This document shows, in pieces, positions 30,642 to 39,786 of a stretch of 64,000 nucleotides of DNA. This DNA is from REEB95 sp963762425 (lineage in GTDB: Bacteria > Pseudomonadota > Alphaproteobacteria > ATCC43930 > CGMCC-115725), in assembly GCA_963762425.1 (NCBI GenBank), contig CAVXKY010000004.1, positions 310,001 to 374,000 of the forward strand, written 5' to 3'. Under the pieces are notes generated by a model, which saw only the letters and a list, made by a program, of their open reading frames with translations, was not told the origin of the DNA and ran no database searches. The translations under genes were made by a program, and so were the position numbers. Positions within the stretch are counted from its first letter, which is position 1; each line of letters begins with the position of its first letter.

Positions 30642-31863
30642 TTAGTCGATGGCTCCCTTTGAGCGCAGCGATTTCGAACTCGGCCTCATCGAGGCCCAGG
30701 AATTCCCGATAGACGGTCTCGTTATCGCCGCCGAGCAACGGAGCCGGCGAGGTTATATCGCCGGGTGTGGCCGACAGATCGAACCCCGGAAAATAATACG
30801 CCTGGTCGCCGATCACTTGATGGCGGCGCTTGCGCCAGGTCCGGCGATGACGGAGTTGAGGATCCTCGAATAGATCCGCGATGGTGTTGACCGGATAGGC
30901 GGCGATCCCGGCCCGTTGCAGCAACGCGGCCGCTTCCCCGGCGTCTTGCGTCAGGCACCATTCGGCCAAGCACGCATCGAGGCTGGCGCGATTGGCTTGG
31001 CGCGCCGCAAGCCGGCTGAAGCGGGAATCCGAGGCCAGCCCAGGCTGGCCGATCGTCCGCGCCAACTCGGCAAAATCCCGGTCGCTCCAACAGGACAGGG
31101 CCAACCATTTATCCTCGCGGCACAGATAGGCGCCATGCGGCGCCGCCTTCGGATCGTCGTTGCCGGCCCGCTCGGCGATGCGTCCCGAATGATGACAATC
31201 GAGCAGCGCCCCGGCGATGAACATGAGGCCGCATTCGTACTGCGACAGATCGATCAGGCTGCCTTTCCCGGTCCGGTGACGCCGATCCAGCGCGGCCAGC
31301 ACCGCGGACGAGCCCACCGTCGATGCGATAAAATCGATGTAAGGTCCGTACAGCAACATGGGCGGACCGTCGCGAACGCCGGTCAGTCCGCAAAACCCCG
31401 CCAGGGCGGACAATTGCGATCCAAAACCCGGCGTATCGGCGCGCGGGCCGGTTTGCCCCATGTTGCAGGTCGAGAGCATCACCAAGTCGGGATTGGATTG
31501 GATCAGGACATCGTAGCCGAGACCGAGACGCGCCATGACGCCCGGCCGCATGTTTTCGATCACGATATCGCACCAATCGATGAGCCGGCGCGCCAAGGCC
31601 GTACCTTCGCTATTCTTCAAGTTGAGCGTAATCCCCAACTTCGAATCGTTGAAAAACGAAAAAGTCGCGCCGCGATCCACGCCGTGTTGCCCGCCCTTGA
31701 ACGGAGGATATTGCAGGCGGAAGCCGTCCGGACGTTCGCGGCTTTCGACGTGCACGACGGTCGCGCCGAAATTGGCAAGCATCTTGCCGATATGCGGCCC
31801 TGCGGCATAGCCGCCGAATTCCACGATCTTGACCCCGTCGAGGGCCTGAACGACGCCGCTCAT
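30642..31863 (-). CDS. Class III CoA-transferase (CaiB/BaiF family) A
   Basis: The 400-odd-residue protein starts MSGVVQALDGVKIVEFGGYAAGPHIGKMLANFGA and carries the catalytic-Asp block GKGSLIDLSQYE, plus NLKNSEGTALARRLIDWCDIVIENMRPGV. These enzymes move CoA between carboxylic acids through an aspartyl-CoA thioester. The natural end seems to be KGAID-stop at 30642, but an extra A near 30660 makes the frame run on into the antisense of livF. The ATG overlaps the TGA of the second CoA-transferase, so both are translated together and may form a heteromer, as in succinyl-CoA:aromatic-acid transferases. Confidence 0.85.
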
Positions 31864-33025
31864 TTCACCACCGCCGGTTTTCCCCGGTTTTCCGGCGCAT
31901 CGCCCCGGGGGCCGGTGGCTTCGGGTTCGAGCCGAAATCCGCGGTGGCGGGGCCGTTTGCCGTCGATGACCGCAAAACAGCCGCCGTGGCGGCGCATGAC
32001 GCCATCCGGCCCGGCGACCATCTGCCAGAATTCGCGCGCTTCGAGTTGCGGATCCTCGGCGATGTCGGCCACCGTGGAGACCGGATAGCCCAGCATCTCG
32101 CGGCGATGGGCTCCCGCCAGAAATTCGCGCTTGGTCAAGGTGGCGAAGAATTTGAGGATCGGCGCTTCGATCGCATCGACCTCGTCCTGAGACGCGCGGG
32201 TCGGATCGAAGCGGGACCAATCGATGCGCGCCAAGACACGGGATCGATTCCCGCTTCCCGCACCCAATCGGCCAGTTGTTCGTTGGTGCGCCGTCCCGCG
32301 GTTCCGCCGTAGAGGATGAAATTCAGATAACCGTCTTTGCAGGGCCAAAAGACCCGGTATCGCGCGCCCTTGACCGAACGTCCCGTCATGAAGGTTCCCG
32401 CGCGCGAGGGTTCCTGATGCGCGATGTCCCAGAAGGCGGGCGCCATGGCGAGAGAAATGACGACCGAGGCTTGGCCCGATACGTCCACGAGCTGGCCTTG
32501 GCCGGAAACGTTGCGATGGTTGAGCGCGGCAAGAGCGCCGACCGCGGCTTGGGCGCCGGCCCAACAATAGGATTGGGGAACGCTGATGCGCAGCGGCGCG
32601 CCGCCCGGCTCGCCGGCCAGGGACATGGCGCCGCTGGCCGCCATCAGTTCGATGTCGGAAGCGCGCCAGCCGGCCCGCGGCCCGGTGAGGCCGAACGGCG
32701 AAATGACGACGACGATCGCCCGCGGATTGATCGCGCGCAAACGTTCGTAATCGAAGACCGCCGCCAATGAACTGCCCGGGCGGTAACAGGCGATGACGAT
32801 GTCGGCGCGCGGCACCAGGGAATCGAACCGCTTCCGCCCGGCATCGGTCAGAACATCGACGTCGAGCGCGATCTTGTTGACGTTGTAGGCTTGCCAATCG
32901 GAGGCCAGACGGTCCGTCGCCGGCGCGTCGAGTTTCAGAACCTCGGCCCCGAGATCGGCAAGGATACGGCCGGCCAGCCAGCCCAGTTGATCGCTGCAGT
33001 CGAGAACCAGACACCCTTCGAGCAT
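31860..33025 (-). CDS. Class III CoA-transferase (CaiB/BaiF family) B, one frameshift
   Basis: It begins MLEGCLVLDCSDQLGWLAGRILADLGAEVLKLD and contains GQGQLVDVSGQAS with the family Asp. Near 32238 an indel shifts the frame to LARIDWSRFDPTRASQDEVDAIEAPILKFF, ending RGKPAVVK with a stop that overlaps the start of transferase A. At about 390 residues after joining it has normal length. It is more divergent than A in its N-terminus (DCSDQLG instead of EFG). Pairing of two unequal CaiB-type subunits beside a UbiD decarboxylase resembles the o-phthalate activation system of denitrifiers. Confidence 0.82.
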
Positions 33026-33178
33026 TCCTATCCCTCTTCGTCTTCAGGCCGGCGCCGAAACACGATGGTTGGAATGCGCCTCAAACGCGATTCCGGCGGC
33101 CCGGGAGGATAGCCGCCGGAACCGCCTCAACCAAGGCCGGAAGCGGAACGCGGCTTACGGGCCGCATCCCGACGCTAA

Positions 33179-34756
33179 TCAGCGGCCCGTCCTGGCCAGC
33201 GAATGCACCCAGCCCCGCATCCGTTTCTTCGCGTTTTGGATGTCGGCATTGGTGAAGAAATCCTCGGGCTTGACGCGGTCGACCGGATATACGGGCCGGA
33301 GGAAGTCGCTTTCGTAGCCGAACGGCACGGTGGCATCGATGCCCATGCCGCCTTCGAAGACGGTGTTCGACGCCGTCCACTGTTTCCCGCCCGCGGTCAT
33401 ACGCTCGGCTGGCATGAAGGTCTGGCCGCGGCCGCCGGGGATGGGATTGAGGATGTCGGTTTGCGGATTGACGCGCGTGGTCAGGTTCCACATCACATCG
33501 TCCATCGAATAGGGGTCGGTGTCCTCGCTGACCGCGATGGCGAGGCGCATTCCCTGCGAGCAGGACAGGATGGCCGAGAGGAAGTTGCGCTGCCAGCCTT
33601 CGTCGATCTGGTGGCGCTTCTTCACCTGGATGATGCAGCCGCCCCAGTCGGTCATGCTGTAGGGAATGACGGCGTTTTGAATGATTCCAGGCTGCAGCCG
33701 CTCGCACAGCTCGAAGATGGCCGCCTCGCGCACGCTCGTGTCGATGTTGTGATCGTCGAGCGTATGGACGCCGAGCGCGAAAATGATCGGCTTGCTCTCG
33801 GGTTTCCGCATGGTCACGGCGGTGACGTGGAAGGTCGGCGCCTTATAGGCCTTGCCCATGTACCCCGCCCATTCGGGATGGAAATGGTAGCGGCCTTGCA
33901 CGCCGGCCTCTTCGCTTTCGCGCGTCTCGTAGCGCCGGTCGCGGGGATCGACATAGCCCTCGAGCACGACCTCGGCATCGGCCAATGCCATCGCGTCCAC
34001 CGTGCGCGCCTTCACCAGCCTCACCGGCGCGCCCTGCACCGCGCCGGCCACGCCGATCTCGTCGCAGCCCTTGGGCAGGATGACGTAGTCGAACCCGGCG
34101 CCGGCGAGCAGCGTGCAGGCCGGCGGAACCCCGAAGCACACCGTGATCGGCACCCGTTCCTTCGTCTCGTAGTAACTGTTGACCACCTGCCACATATGCG
34201 AGCCGGGCGAAATCTGGAATGTTCCGACATTGCCCCAGCGAAAATTCATGCGGTTGTAGCCGAGGTCCGATCCGCCGTCGAATTGTGCGCCGGTCACGCA
34301 GCGGATGCCCGAGCCCACGGTCAGCTCAGGCTCATAGGTGGTGTGGCGGATGGGCACCATGTAATCGTTCACGTTCTGCGGCTTCTCGATCACCGTCTCT
34401 TGACACGGCGCTTCGCTCTGCGGAATGACGACCGGCTTCAGCGGATGGGACAGCGCATGGGCCAGTTTCCGGACGCGGTCGGGATCGTTCTGCCAGCCGA
34501 ACATCTTGTTGATGATGTTCATGTCGCCGAACAGATTGGTGACGACGCGATGCTTGGGTTTTCCCTTCACGTTGTTGAACAACACCGGGCAGCCGCCATC
34601 CATGTGCTTCTGCAGCCCGGTGACCTGGAGGTCGGGATCGACCTCCTTGTCCGTCACGATCAGGTCGCCCTCCGTCTTGAGCCATTCCAGCGTCAGACGC
34701 AGATCGCGCACCTCTTTGGCCGTCGGCCTGTTGGTCTTGGTGGTGATCGTGTCCAT
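33179..34756 (-). CDS. UbiD-family decarboxylase 1, atypical active-site region
   Basis: At 525 residues, the fold is clear from FRWGNVGTFQISPGSHMW, TVCFGVPPACTLLAGAGF, CDEIGVAGAVQGAPVRLVKA and LEGYVDPRDRR. However, the usual EGPFGExxGYY active-site motif is replaced by RYHFHPEWAGYMG, keeping one Glu and losing the other. UbiD enzymes use prenylated FMN for reversible (de)carboxylation of aromatic or acrylic acids. A strong GGAGAGG ribosome-binding site precedes ATG 34756. It lies downstream of UbiD 2 and upstream of the CoA-transferases on the same strand, so an acyl-CoA such as phthaloyl-CoA is a plausible substrate; this is inference. Confidence 0.85.
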   Translation of the reverse strand: MDTITTKTNRPTAKEVRDLRLTLEWLKTEGDLIVTDKEVDPDLQVTGLQKHMDGGCPVLFNNVKGKPKHRVVTNLFGDMNIINKMFGWQNDPDRVRKLAHALSHPLKPVVIPQSEAPCQETVIEKPQNVNDYMVPIRHTTYEPELTVGSGIRCVTGAQFDGGSDLGYNRMNFRWGNVGTFQISPGSHMWQVVNSYYETKERVPITVCFGVPPACTLLAGAGFDYVILPKGCDEIGVAGAVQGAPVRLVKARTVDAMALADAEVVLEGYVDPRDRRYETRESEEAGVQGRYHFHPEWAGYMGKAYKAPTFHVTAVTMRKPESKPIIFALGVHTLDDHNIDTSVREAAIFELCERLQPGIIQNAVIPYSMTDWGGCIIQVKKRHQIDEGWQRNFLSAILSCSQGMRLAIAVSEDTDPYSMDDVMWNLTTRVNPQTDILNPIPGGRGQTFMPAERMTAGGKQWTASNTVFEGGMGIDATVPFGYESDFLRPVYPVDRVKPEDFFTNADIQNAKKRMRGWVHSLARTGR

Positions 34757-34879
34757 GGCTCATTCCTCTCCTAGGCGATGACTTGAGATGCGCGGGGCCT
34801 TCATATCCGGGCCGGTTTGGACGCGCTCGCTTCCCCGGACCGTTTTAATCGACGGCGTCTTAAGATGCAAACCGGCAGT

Positions 34880-36385
34880 TTAGCGCCCCTTGGTCTTTGC
34901 CCGCCCCGCCCCGTCGAGCATCCAGGAAAACATCTCCTTGGTCCGGCGCGCCGTTTCCGGCAGAGGCATGTTAACGATCGGATACTGGTCCTTCCAATAG
35001 TACGGCCGGCAGGCGTCGATGATGGCGCGGCTGTTGGTGAAGTCGCCCTGCGCTTTGCGGTCGGGCGGGATCGACGGATCGAGCGGCGTCGACCAGGCGT
35101 TGCGGATGAAATCGATCGACGTCGCGGGGTCCGAGCGCGAGCACACCGCCCACATCAGCTCCTCGAGATTGGATACGTCGATGTCGTCGTCGACCACGAC
35201 CACATACTTGCCGGCATAGGCGGCCGAACGACACATGGCCGCGAGATGCCCGGCCTGGCGGGCATGCCCCGGGTAACGCTGCTTGATCGACACGGCCGTG
35301 AGCTGACGCGATCCGCCCGCCTCGTGGCACCAGGTGGCCATCACGTCGGGCAGGCCGGTTTTCTTCAGCTCCTGTTTCAGCAGCGCCGACCGCATCACGG
35401 CGCGATAACGCGCCTGCTCCTCCGGCGGCCGTTGTGGCGGGCAGCCGAGCATGATCGGGTCGTTCCGGTGATAGATCGCCTTGATGTCGAGCACCGGTTC
35501 GGACCGCATTTTCGAACCGTAGTAGCCCGTCCACTCGCCGAACGGTCCTTCCGGCAGCGTGTTGCCGGGTTGGACGAAGCCTTCGATCACGATCTCGGCG
35601 TTTGCCGGAAAGGGCAAGCCCGTGTGTTTGCCCAGCACCACCTTCTGCGGCCGGCCGCGATAGGCGCCGGCGATTTCATACTCGCATATGCCGTAAGGCA
35701 CTTCGGTGCACGCCATCAGGAAGGTCAGCGGATCGGCGCCGGTCACGATGCACACCGGCATCGGCTGGTTGAGCGCCTGGTATTTGTCGCGATGGATGCG
35801 TCCGTGCTTGCCGGGCGAAATATAGAAGCCGAGCCGTTTGGCGTCATGGATCATGACGCGATACGTGCCGGCATTGACCCATTTCTCGTCGGGATCGCGC
35901 GTGACGTTGAAACTGCCGGTGCCGATATATCGCCTTCCCTCGTCGCGGTCGTGCCAGACCGGAGTCGGGAAACGGGTCACGTCGACGGCGTCGCCTTCGA
36001 TCACGTTCTCCATGATCGGGCCGGTCTTCACCACCTCGTAAGGCAGCGGCTTGTCGGAGATTTTCTGGAAATCGGCGAGAAAGGATTCCGACAGCTCGAC
36101 CTTGTTGAGGCCGGGCGGGAAACCCAGCGTCATGTTCTGCCGCTTGGCGCCGAAGAAGTTTGTGAGCACCCGGAAGCCCTTCGGATAGCCCGGGATGTCG
36201 TCGAACAGCGCCACGGGAGCATTGGCGTCGTGTTGCAGCAACTCCGCCGCCATGCCGATGTCTTCCTGCCAGGAGTACCCGTTGGCGCGCACCAGCTCAC
36301 CGAGCTTGTCGGCTTCGGCGATCCATTCGCGCAGATCGTCATAAGGCACGCGGGCCTTGCGGTTGTCGGTGAGGGCGACATTCAT
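34880..36385 (-). CDS. UbiD-family decarboxylase 2
   Basis: The 501-residue product has the complete UbiD pattern: NAGTYRVMIHD (catalytic Arg), SPGKHGRIH, VIEGFVQPG and EGPFGEWTGYYG with both Glu, then HEAGGSRQLTAVSIKQRYPGHARQ. It needs prenyl-FMN, presumably from the UbiX at 41091-41693. ATG 36385 follows GGAGAGGA. The likely promoter lies in the divergent region that contains a perfect FNR box. Aromatic or hydroxyaromatic carboxylate is the expected substrate class. Confidence 0.9.
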   Translation of the reverse strand: MNVALTDNRKARVPYDDLREWIAEADKLGELVRANGYSWQEDIGMAAELLQHDANAPVALFDDIPGYPKGFRVLTNFFGAKRQNMTLGFPPGLNKVELSESFLADFQKISDKPLPYEVVKTGPIMENVIEGDAVDVTRFPTPVWHDRDEGRRYIGTGSFNVTRDPDEKWVNAGTYRVMIHDAKRLGFYISPGKHGRIHRDKYQALNQPMPVCIVTGADPLTFLMACTEVPYGICEYEIAGAYRGRPQKVVLGKHTGLPFPANAEIVIEGFVQPGNTLPEGPFGEWTGYYGSKMRSEPVLDIKAIYHRNDPIMLGCPPQRPPEEQARYRAVMRSALLKQELKKTGLPDVMATWCHEAGGSRQLTAVSIKQRYPGHARQAGHLAAMCRSAAYAGKYVVVVDDDIDVSNLEELMWAVCSRSDPATSIDFIRNAWSTPLDPSIPPDRKAQGDFTNSRAIIDACRPYYWKDQYPIVNMPLPETARRTKEMFSWMLDGAGRAKTKGR

Positions 36386-36717
36386 GCGCGCTTTTCCTCT
36401 CCAATCCTGTGATTGCGATCAAACCAGACTTTTCTTTAGCGGGAATTCGAACGATTCCTATCTTGCTGCCTTGCGCGGACAAGACCTTGATCTAAATCAA
36501 GCACTCGGGTCCTCGAGACGGGCATTATCCGCCAGCGGGAGAACCCGCCGGACCGCCTAACCCTCTGAGAACGCGACTCTTTGGCTGCTTCCTTTGTTCC
36601 ATCGCCATTGCGTCCATTGGGGAAAATCGCTTCCCCTTGCATCACCACCGTGTCCGAGCGATGAAGACGGCACGGCGGGCGGACTAAAGAATCGTTGCCG
36701 GACGGGGCAGGAGAGGT
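36386..36717. other. Divergent regulatory region between UbiD 2 and the transhydroxylase-like operon
   Basis: 332 bases with no gene. It contains the FNR box at 36487-36500 and CATTAT at 36523-36528, which sits where the -10 of a class II FNR promoter reading right would fall. The rightward gene starts at ATG 36718 with GGAGAGG just upstream. Confidence 0.5.
36487..36500 (+). promoter_or_regulatory. Perfect FNR consensus box
   Basis: TTGAT-CTAA-ATCAA matches the FNR/ANR consensus at all ten defined positions. A centre at 36493.5 predicts a rightward transcription start near 36535, and the CATTAT -10 (36523-36528) agrees. It could also control the leftward UbiD/CoA-transferase operon. Confidence 0.72.
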
Positions 36718-39700
36718 TTGATGAAGATCGCAACGGTGAAATTCTCGATTATCCTGTTCGCTTTATCGCTGCTCCTGAAATGGCAAGCGTGGCGGCATCC
36801 CGCTTTCCGCGACCGGCTCAAGGAACGCAATTTCGTGGCGCAGTTCCTCGCGCGGGATGAGGAAACCGGGCGCTGGTTTGCATTTCGCGACGGTAAATTT
36901 TCTTCCGGCGCCGGAAGGCACGCCCATCCCGATATCAAGCTGCTGTTCAAGAATGCGGCGCTCGGCGCCAAACTTTTGACTCCGCCGATCAATTGGCTCA
37001 ATCAGATCAACGCGCAAAAGGATTTCAAACTCGGCGTCGATGGGCCCGAGGACCTGACGAACTGGTTCGCGCAAACGCTGATGATGGCCCAGACCGTCGG
37101 CTGGAAATTCGGCACCAAGATGCCGGACGGCATGATCCGTTACTGCAACATGACCAATGGCGGCCCGGTCTTCATCTACGTCAAGGACGGCAAGATCGTC
37201 CGCATGACGCCGATCGAGTTCGACCAAACCGACGCGGGTCCCTGGACGATCGAGGCGCGCGGCTTGAAGTTCACGCCGCCGCGCAAGACGACCTTGTCGC
37301 CGCACGGCCAGAACGCGAAATCGATCATCTATTCGCCCGACCGGCTGCTCTATCCCATGAAGCGCGTCGATTTCGATCCGAACGGCGAGCGTAATCCGCA
37401 GAACCGCGGCAAGTCCGGCTATGTGCGTATCTCTTGGGCCGAGGCGCTCGATCTCGTCGCGAACCAAATCAAGCAACTGAAAAGCACTTATGGGCCGGGC
37501 GTGATGGCGGTATCGCACGGCTCGCATCACACCTGGGGCAATATCGGCTACTACCTGTCGGCGCTCTATCGCTTCCGCAACGCCGTCGGCCATACCCAGG
37601 TCCATCACAACCCCAATTCCTGGGAAGGCTGGTACTGGGGCGCGGCCCATCACTGGGGCTACACGTTGCGCGTCGGCCAAAGCGAGACCTATGGCACCGT
37701 CGAGGACTGCCTCCAGAGCTGCGACATGATCGTGTTCTGGGCTTCGGACCCGGAGAGCACCAGCGGTTCTTACGGCGCCCAGGAGGGCACGGTGCGCCGG
37801 CAGTGGCTCAAGAACCCGAAGCTCGGCATCAAGGTCGTCCACATCGATCCGTATTACAACGCGTCGGCGCAGTTCCTGCCGGGCAAGTGGTTCGCGCCGC
37901 GGCCGACGACATCGCCCGCGTTGGCCATGGCCATCGCCTATGTCTGGATCAAGGAAAATCTCTACGACAAGGAATACGTCGCATCCCATACCATCGGCTT
38001 CGACAAGTGGAAGGCGTATCTGCTGGGCGAGGAGGATGGCATCCCCAAGACGCCCGAATGGCAGGAAGCCGAAACCGGCGTGCCGGCCAAGGACGTGCGT
38101 GCGCTGGCGCGCGAATGGGGCCGCAAGCGCGTCTATCTCGCGCCCGGCGGATGGGGCAACGGACACGGCGGCGCCTGCCGCAATCAGACCGGCATCCAAT
38201 GGGCGCGCACCATGGTGTGCCTCATCGCGATGCAGGGCCTTGGCAAGCCCGGCGTCAATATGGGCAATCTGCAATGGGGTTGCCCGCTCGACTTCAACTT
38301 CTATTTCCCGGGTTACGCCGACGGCGGCATGTCCGGCGATCTCGAGAACACCTCGATGCCGGTCGAGCTTTATCAGCGCATGCCGCAGCTGCCGACGATG
38401 AACACGCCCTTCCAGAAAATTCCGCGCCTCTTCATGCCCGAGGCGATCATCGACGGGAAGGCGGAAGGCTATCCCTGGGTCGGCAAATCGATCGAGCACC
38501 AGTTCGCCAAGTTCAGCTATCCGGCGCCCGGCCATGCGCCGGTCAGGATGCTCTACAAATACGGCGGCTCGATGATCGCGACCATGAACAACACCCATCG
38601 GCACATGCGGATGTACCAGTCGCCGAATCTCGAATTCGTCGTCAACCAATCGATCTGGTTCGAAGGCGAGGCGAAATTCGCCGACGTGATCCTGCCGGCA
38701 TGCACCAATTTCGAGCGCCCCGATATCAGCGAGTGGGCCGGACTCGGCGGTTACGCCCATCACGGCCATCAGCAGCTCAATCACCGCGTCATCGTTTTCC
38801 AGGCGCCGGCGATCGCGCCGATGGGAGAATCGAAGTCCGACTACTGGATATTCAACGAACTCAGCAAGCGCCTCGGCCTCGCCAACTATTTCTCGGAGGG
38901 CGTCAACGAAATCGACTGGGTGAAACGGCAATTCGATGCGTCCGATTTGCCCGAGCGCATTTCGTGGAAAGAGTTCATCCGCAAGGGCTATTACGTCGTG
39001 CCGGCCGAGAAGGAAAAGCTGCGCGCGCCGGTTTCGTTCCGCTGGTTCTGGGAGAACCGCAAAAAGGACGTACCCGAGCCGCAACCGCTGCCATCCGATT
39101 ATGCCGGCGAATACCTCAAGGGGTTGCAGACCCAGTCGGGCAAACTCGAGTTCGAGTGCAACAGCCTCAAGCGCTTCAAGGATCCGGAGCGGCCGCCGAT
39201 CGTCAAATACGAGCCGTCATGGGAGGGGCCGCATTCGGGCGCGCTGTTCCGCAAATATCCGCTCCAGCTCCTGACGCCGCATTCGAAGTTCAGCTACCAC
39301 ACCCAGGGCGACGGCAAGGACAGCTTCCTCCTCAATATCGAGGACCACCGCGTCAATGTCGGCGGCTGGTACTATCTCGTGCTGCGCCTCAACGCGGAGG
39401 ACGCCAAGCAACTCGGCATCAAGAAACACGACCTCGTCAAGGTCTACAACGACCGCGGCGCGGTGATCTGCGCCGCCTTGCCGACGCAACGGCTGCCGCG
39501 CGGGGTTTGCCACGGCTACGAATCATCGGCGATCTACGCTCCGATGGGCGAGCCGGGAAAATCGGTGGACCGCGGCGGCGTCCTCAACCTGCTGACGCCG
39601 CACAAGACCCAGACCAAGACCACCCATTCGACGGCGGGCGCGAACTCGCTCGTCCAGGTCGAGCGCTGGGACGGCAAGACCGAGTACATTTCCGAGGCCT

Positions 39701-39768
39701 TCGCCGGGAGCAAGGAACGCGGGCTTCCGTCGGAATTGAGGCTCGAAGACCGTGTGCCGGCGCAATAG
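36718..39768 (+). CDS. Transhydroxylase/resorcinol-hydroxylase-like molybdoenzyme large subunit with an SCP2-like N-terminal domain
   Basis: The 1,016-residue product has two parts. Residues 1-140 hold a short hydrophobic helix (about 8-22), then KERNFVAQFLARDEETGRWFAF, HAHPDIKLLFKNA and DLTNWFAQTLMM, which look like a sterol-carrier (SCP2) fold. From 141 it follows pyrogallol-phloroglucinol transhydroxylase: MTNGGPVFIYVKDG, PMKRVDFDPNGERNPQNRG, SHGSHHTWGNIGYY, WASDPESTSGSYGAQEGT, PGVNMGNLQWG and FADVILPACTNFERPD. There is no CxxCxxxC cluster motif in the large subunit, as in that enzyme. Its small subunit is encoded next. Related enzymes act on pyrogallol or resorcinol. The substrate here is unknown and the SCP2 fusion is unusual. 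Confidence 0.85.
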   Translation: MMKIATVKFSIILFALSLLLKWQAWRHPAFRDRLKERNFVAQFLARDEETGRWFAFRDGKFSSGAGRHAHPDIKLLFKNAALGAKLLTPPINWLNQINAQKDFKLGVDGPEDLTNWFAQTLMMAQTVGWKFGTKMPDGMIRYCNMTNGGPVFIYVKDGKIVRMTPIEFDQTDAGPWTIEARGLKFTPPRKTTLSPHGQNAKSIIYSPDRLLYPMKRVDFDPNGERNPQNRGKSGYVRISWAEALDLVANQIKQLKSTYGPGVMAVSHGSHHTWGNIGYYLSALYRFRNAVGHTQVHHNPNSWEGWYWGAAHHWGYTLRVGQSETYGTVEDCLQSCDMIVFWASDPESTSGSYGAQEGTVRRQWLKNPKLGIKVVHIDPYYNASAQFLPGKWFAPRPTTSPALAMAIAYVWIKENLYDKEYVASHTIGFDKWKAYLLGEEDGIPKTPEWQEAETGVPAKDVRALAREWGRKRVYLAPGGWGNGHGGACRNQTGIQWARTMVCLIAMQGLGKPGVNMGNLQWGCPLDFNFYFPGYADGGMSGDLENTSMPVELYQRMPQLPTMNTPFQKIPRLFMPEAIIDGKAEGYPWVGKSIEHQFAKFSYPAPGHAPVRMLYKYGGSMIATMNNTHRHMRMYQSPNLEFVVNQSIWFEGEAKFADVILPACTNFERPDISEWAGLGGYAHHGHQQLNHRVIVFQAPAIAPMGESKSDYWIFNELSKRLGLANYFSEGVNEIDWVKRQFDASDLPERISWKEFIRKGYYVVPAEKEKLRAPVSFRWFWENRKKDVPEPQPLPSDYAGEYLKGLQTQSGKLEFECNSLKRFKDPERPPIVKYEPSWEGPHSGALFRKYPLQLLTPHSKFSYHTQGDGKDSFLLNIEDHRVNVGGWYYLVLRLNAEDAKQLGIKKHDLVKVYNDRGAVICAALPTQRLPRGVCHGYESSAIYAPMGEPGKSVDRGGVLNLLTPHKTQTKTTHSTAGANSLVQVERWDGKTEYISEAFAGSKERGLPSELRLEDRVPAQ

Positions 39769-39786
39769 CGGCGGGGGAATGCGCAT

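Noticed and set aside
36763..39084. A 773-codon open frame on the minus strand opposite the transhydroxylase-like gene
   Set aside because: It is a GC-driven antisense shadow. Its translation is compositionally odd (very rich in Arg, His, Asp, Val), while the plus strand carries a recognisable enzyme.
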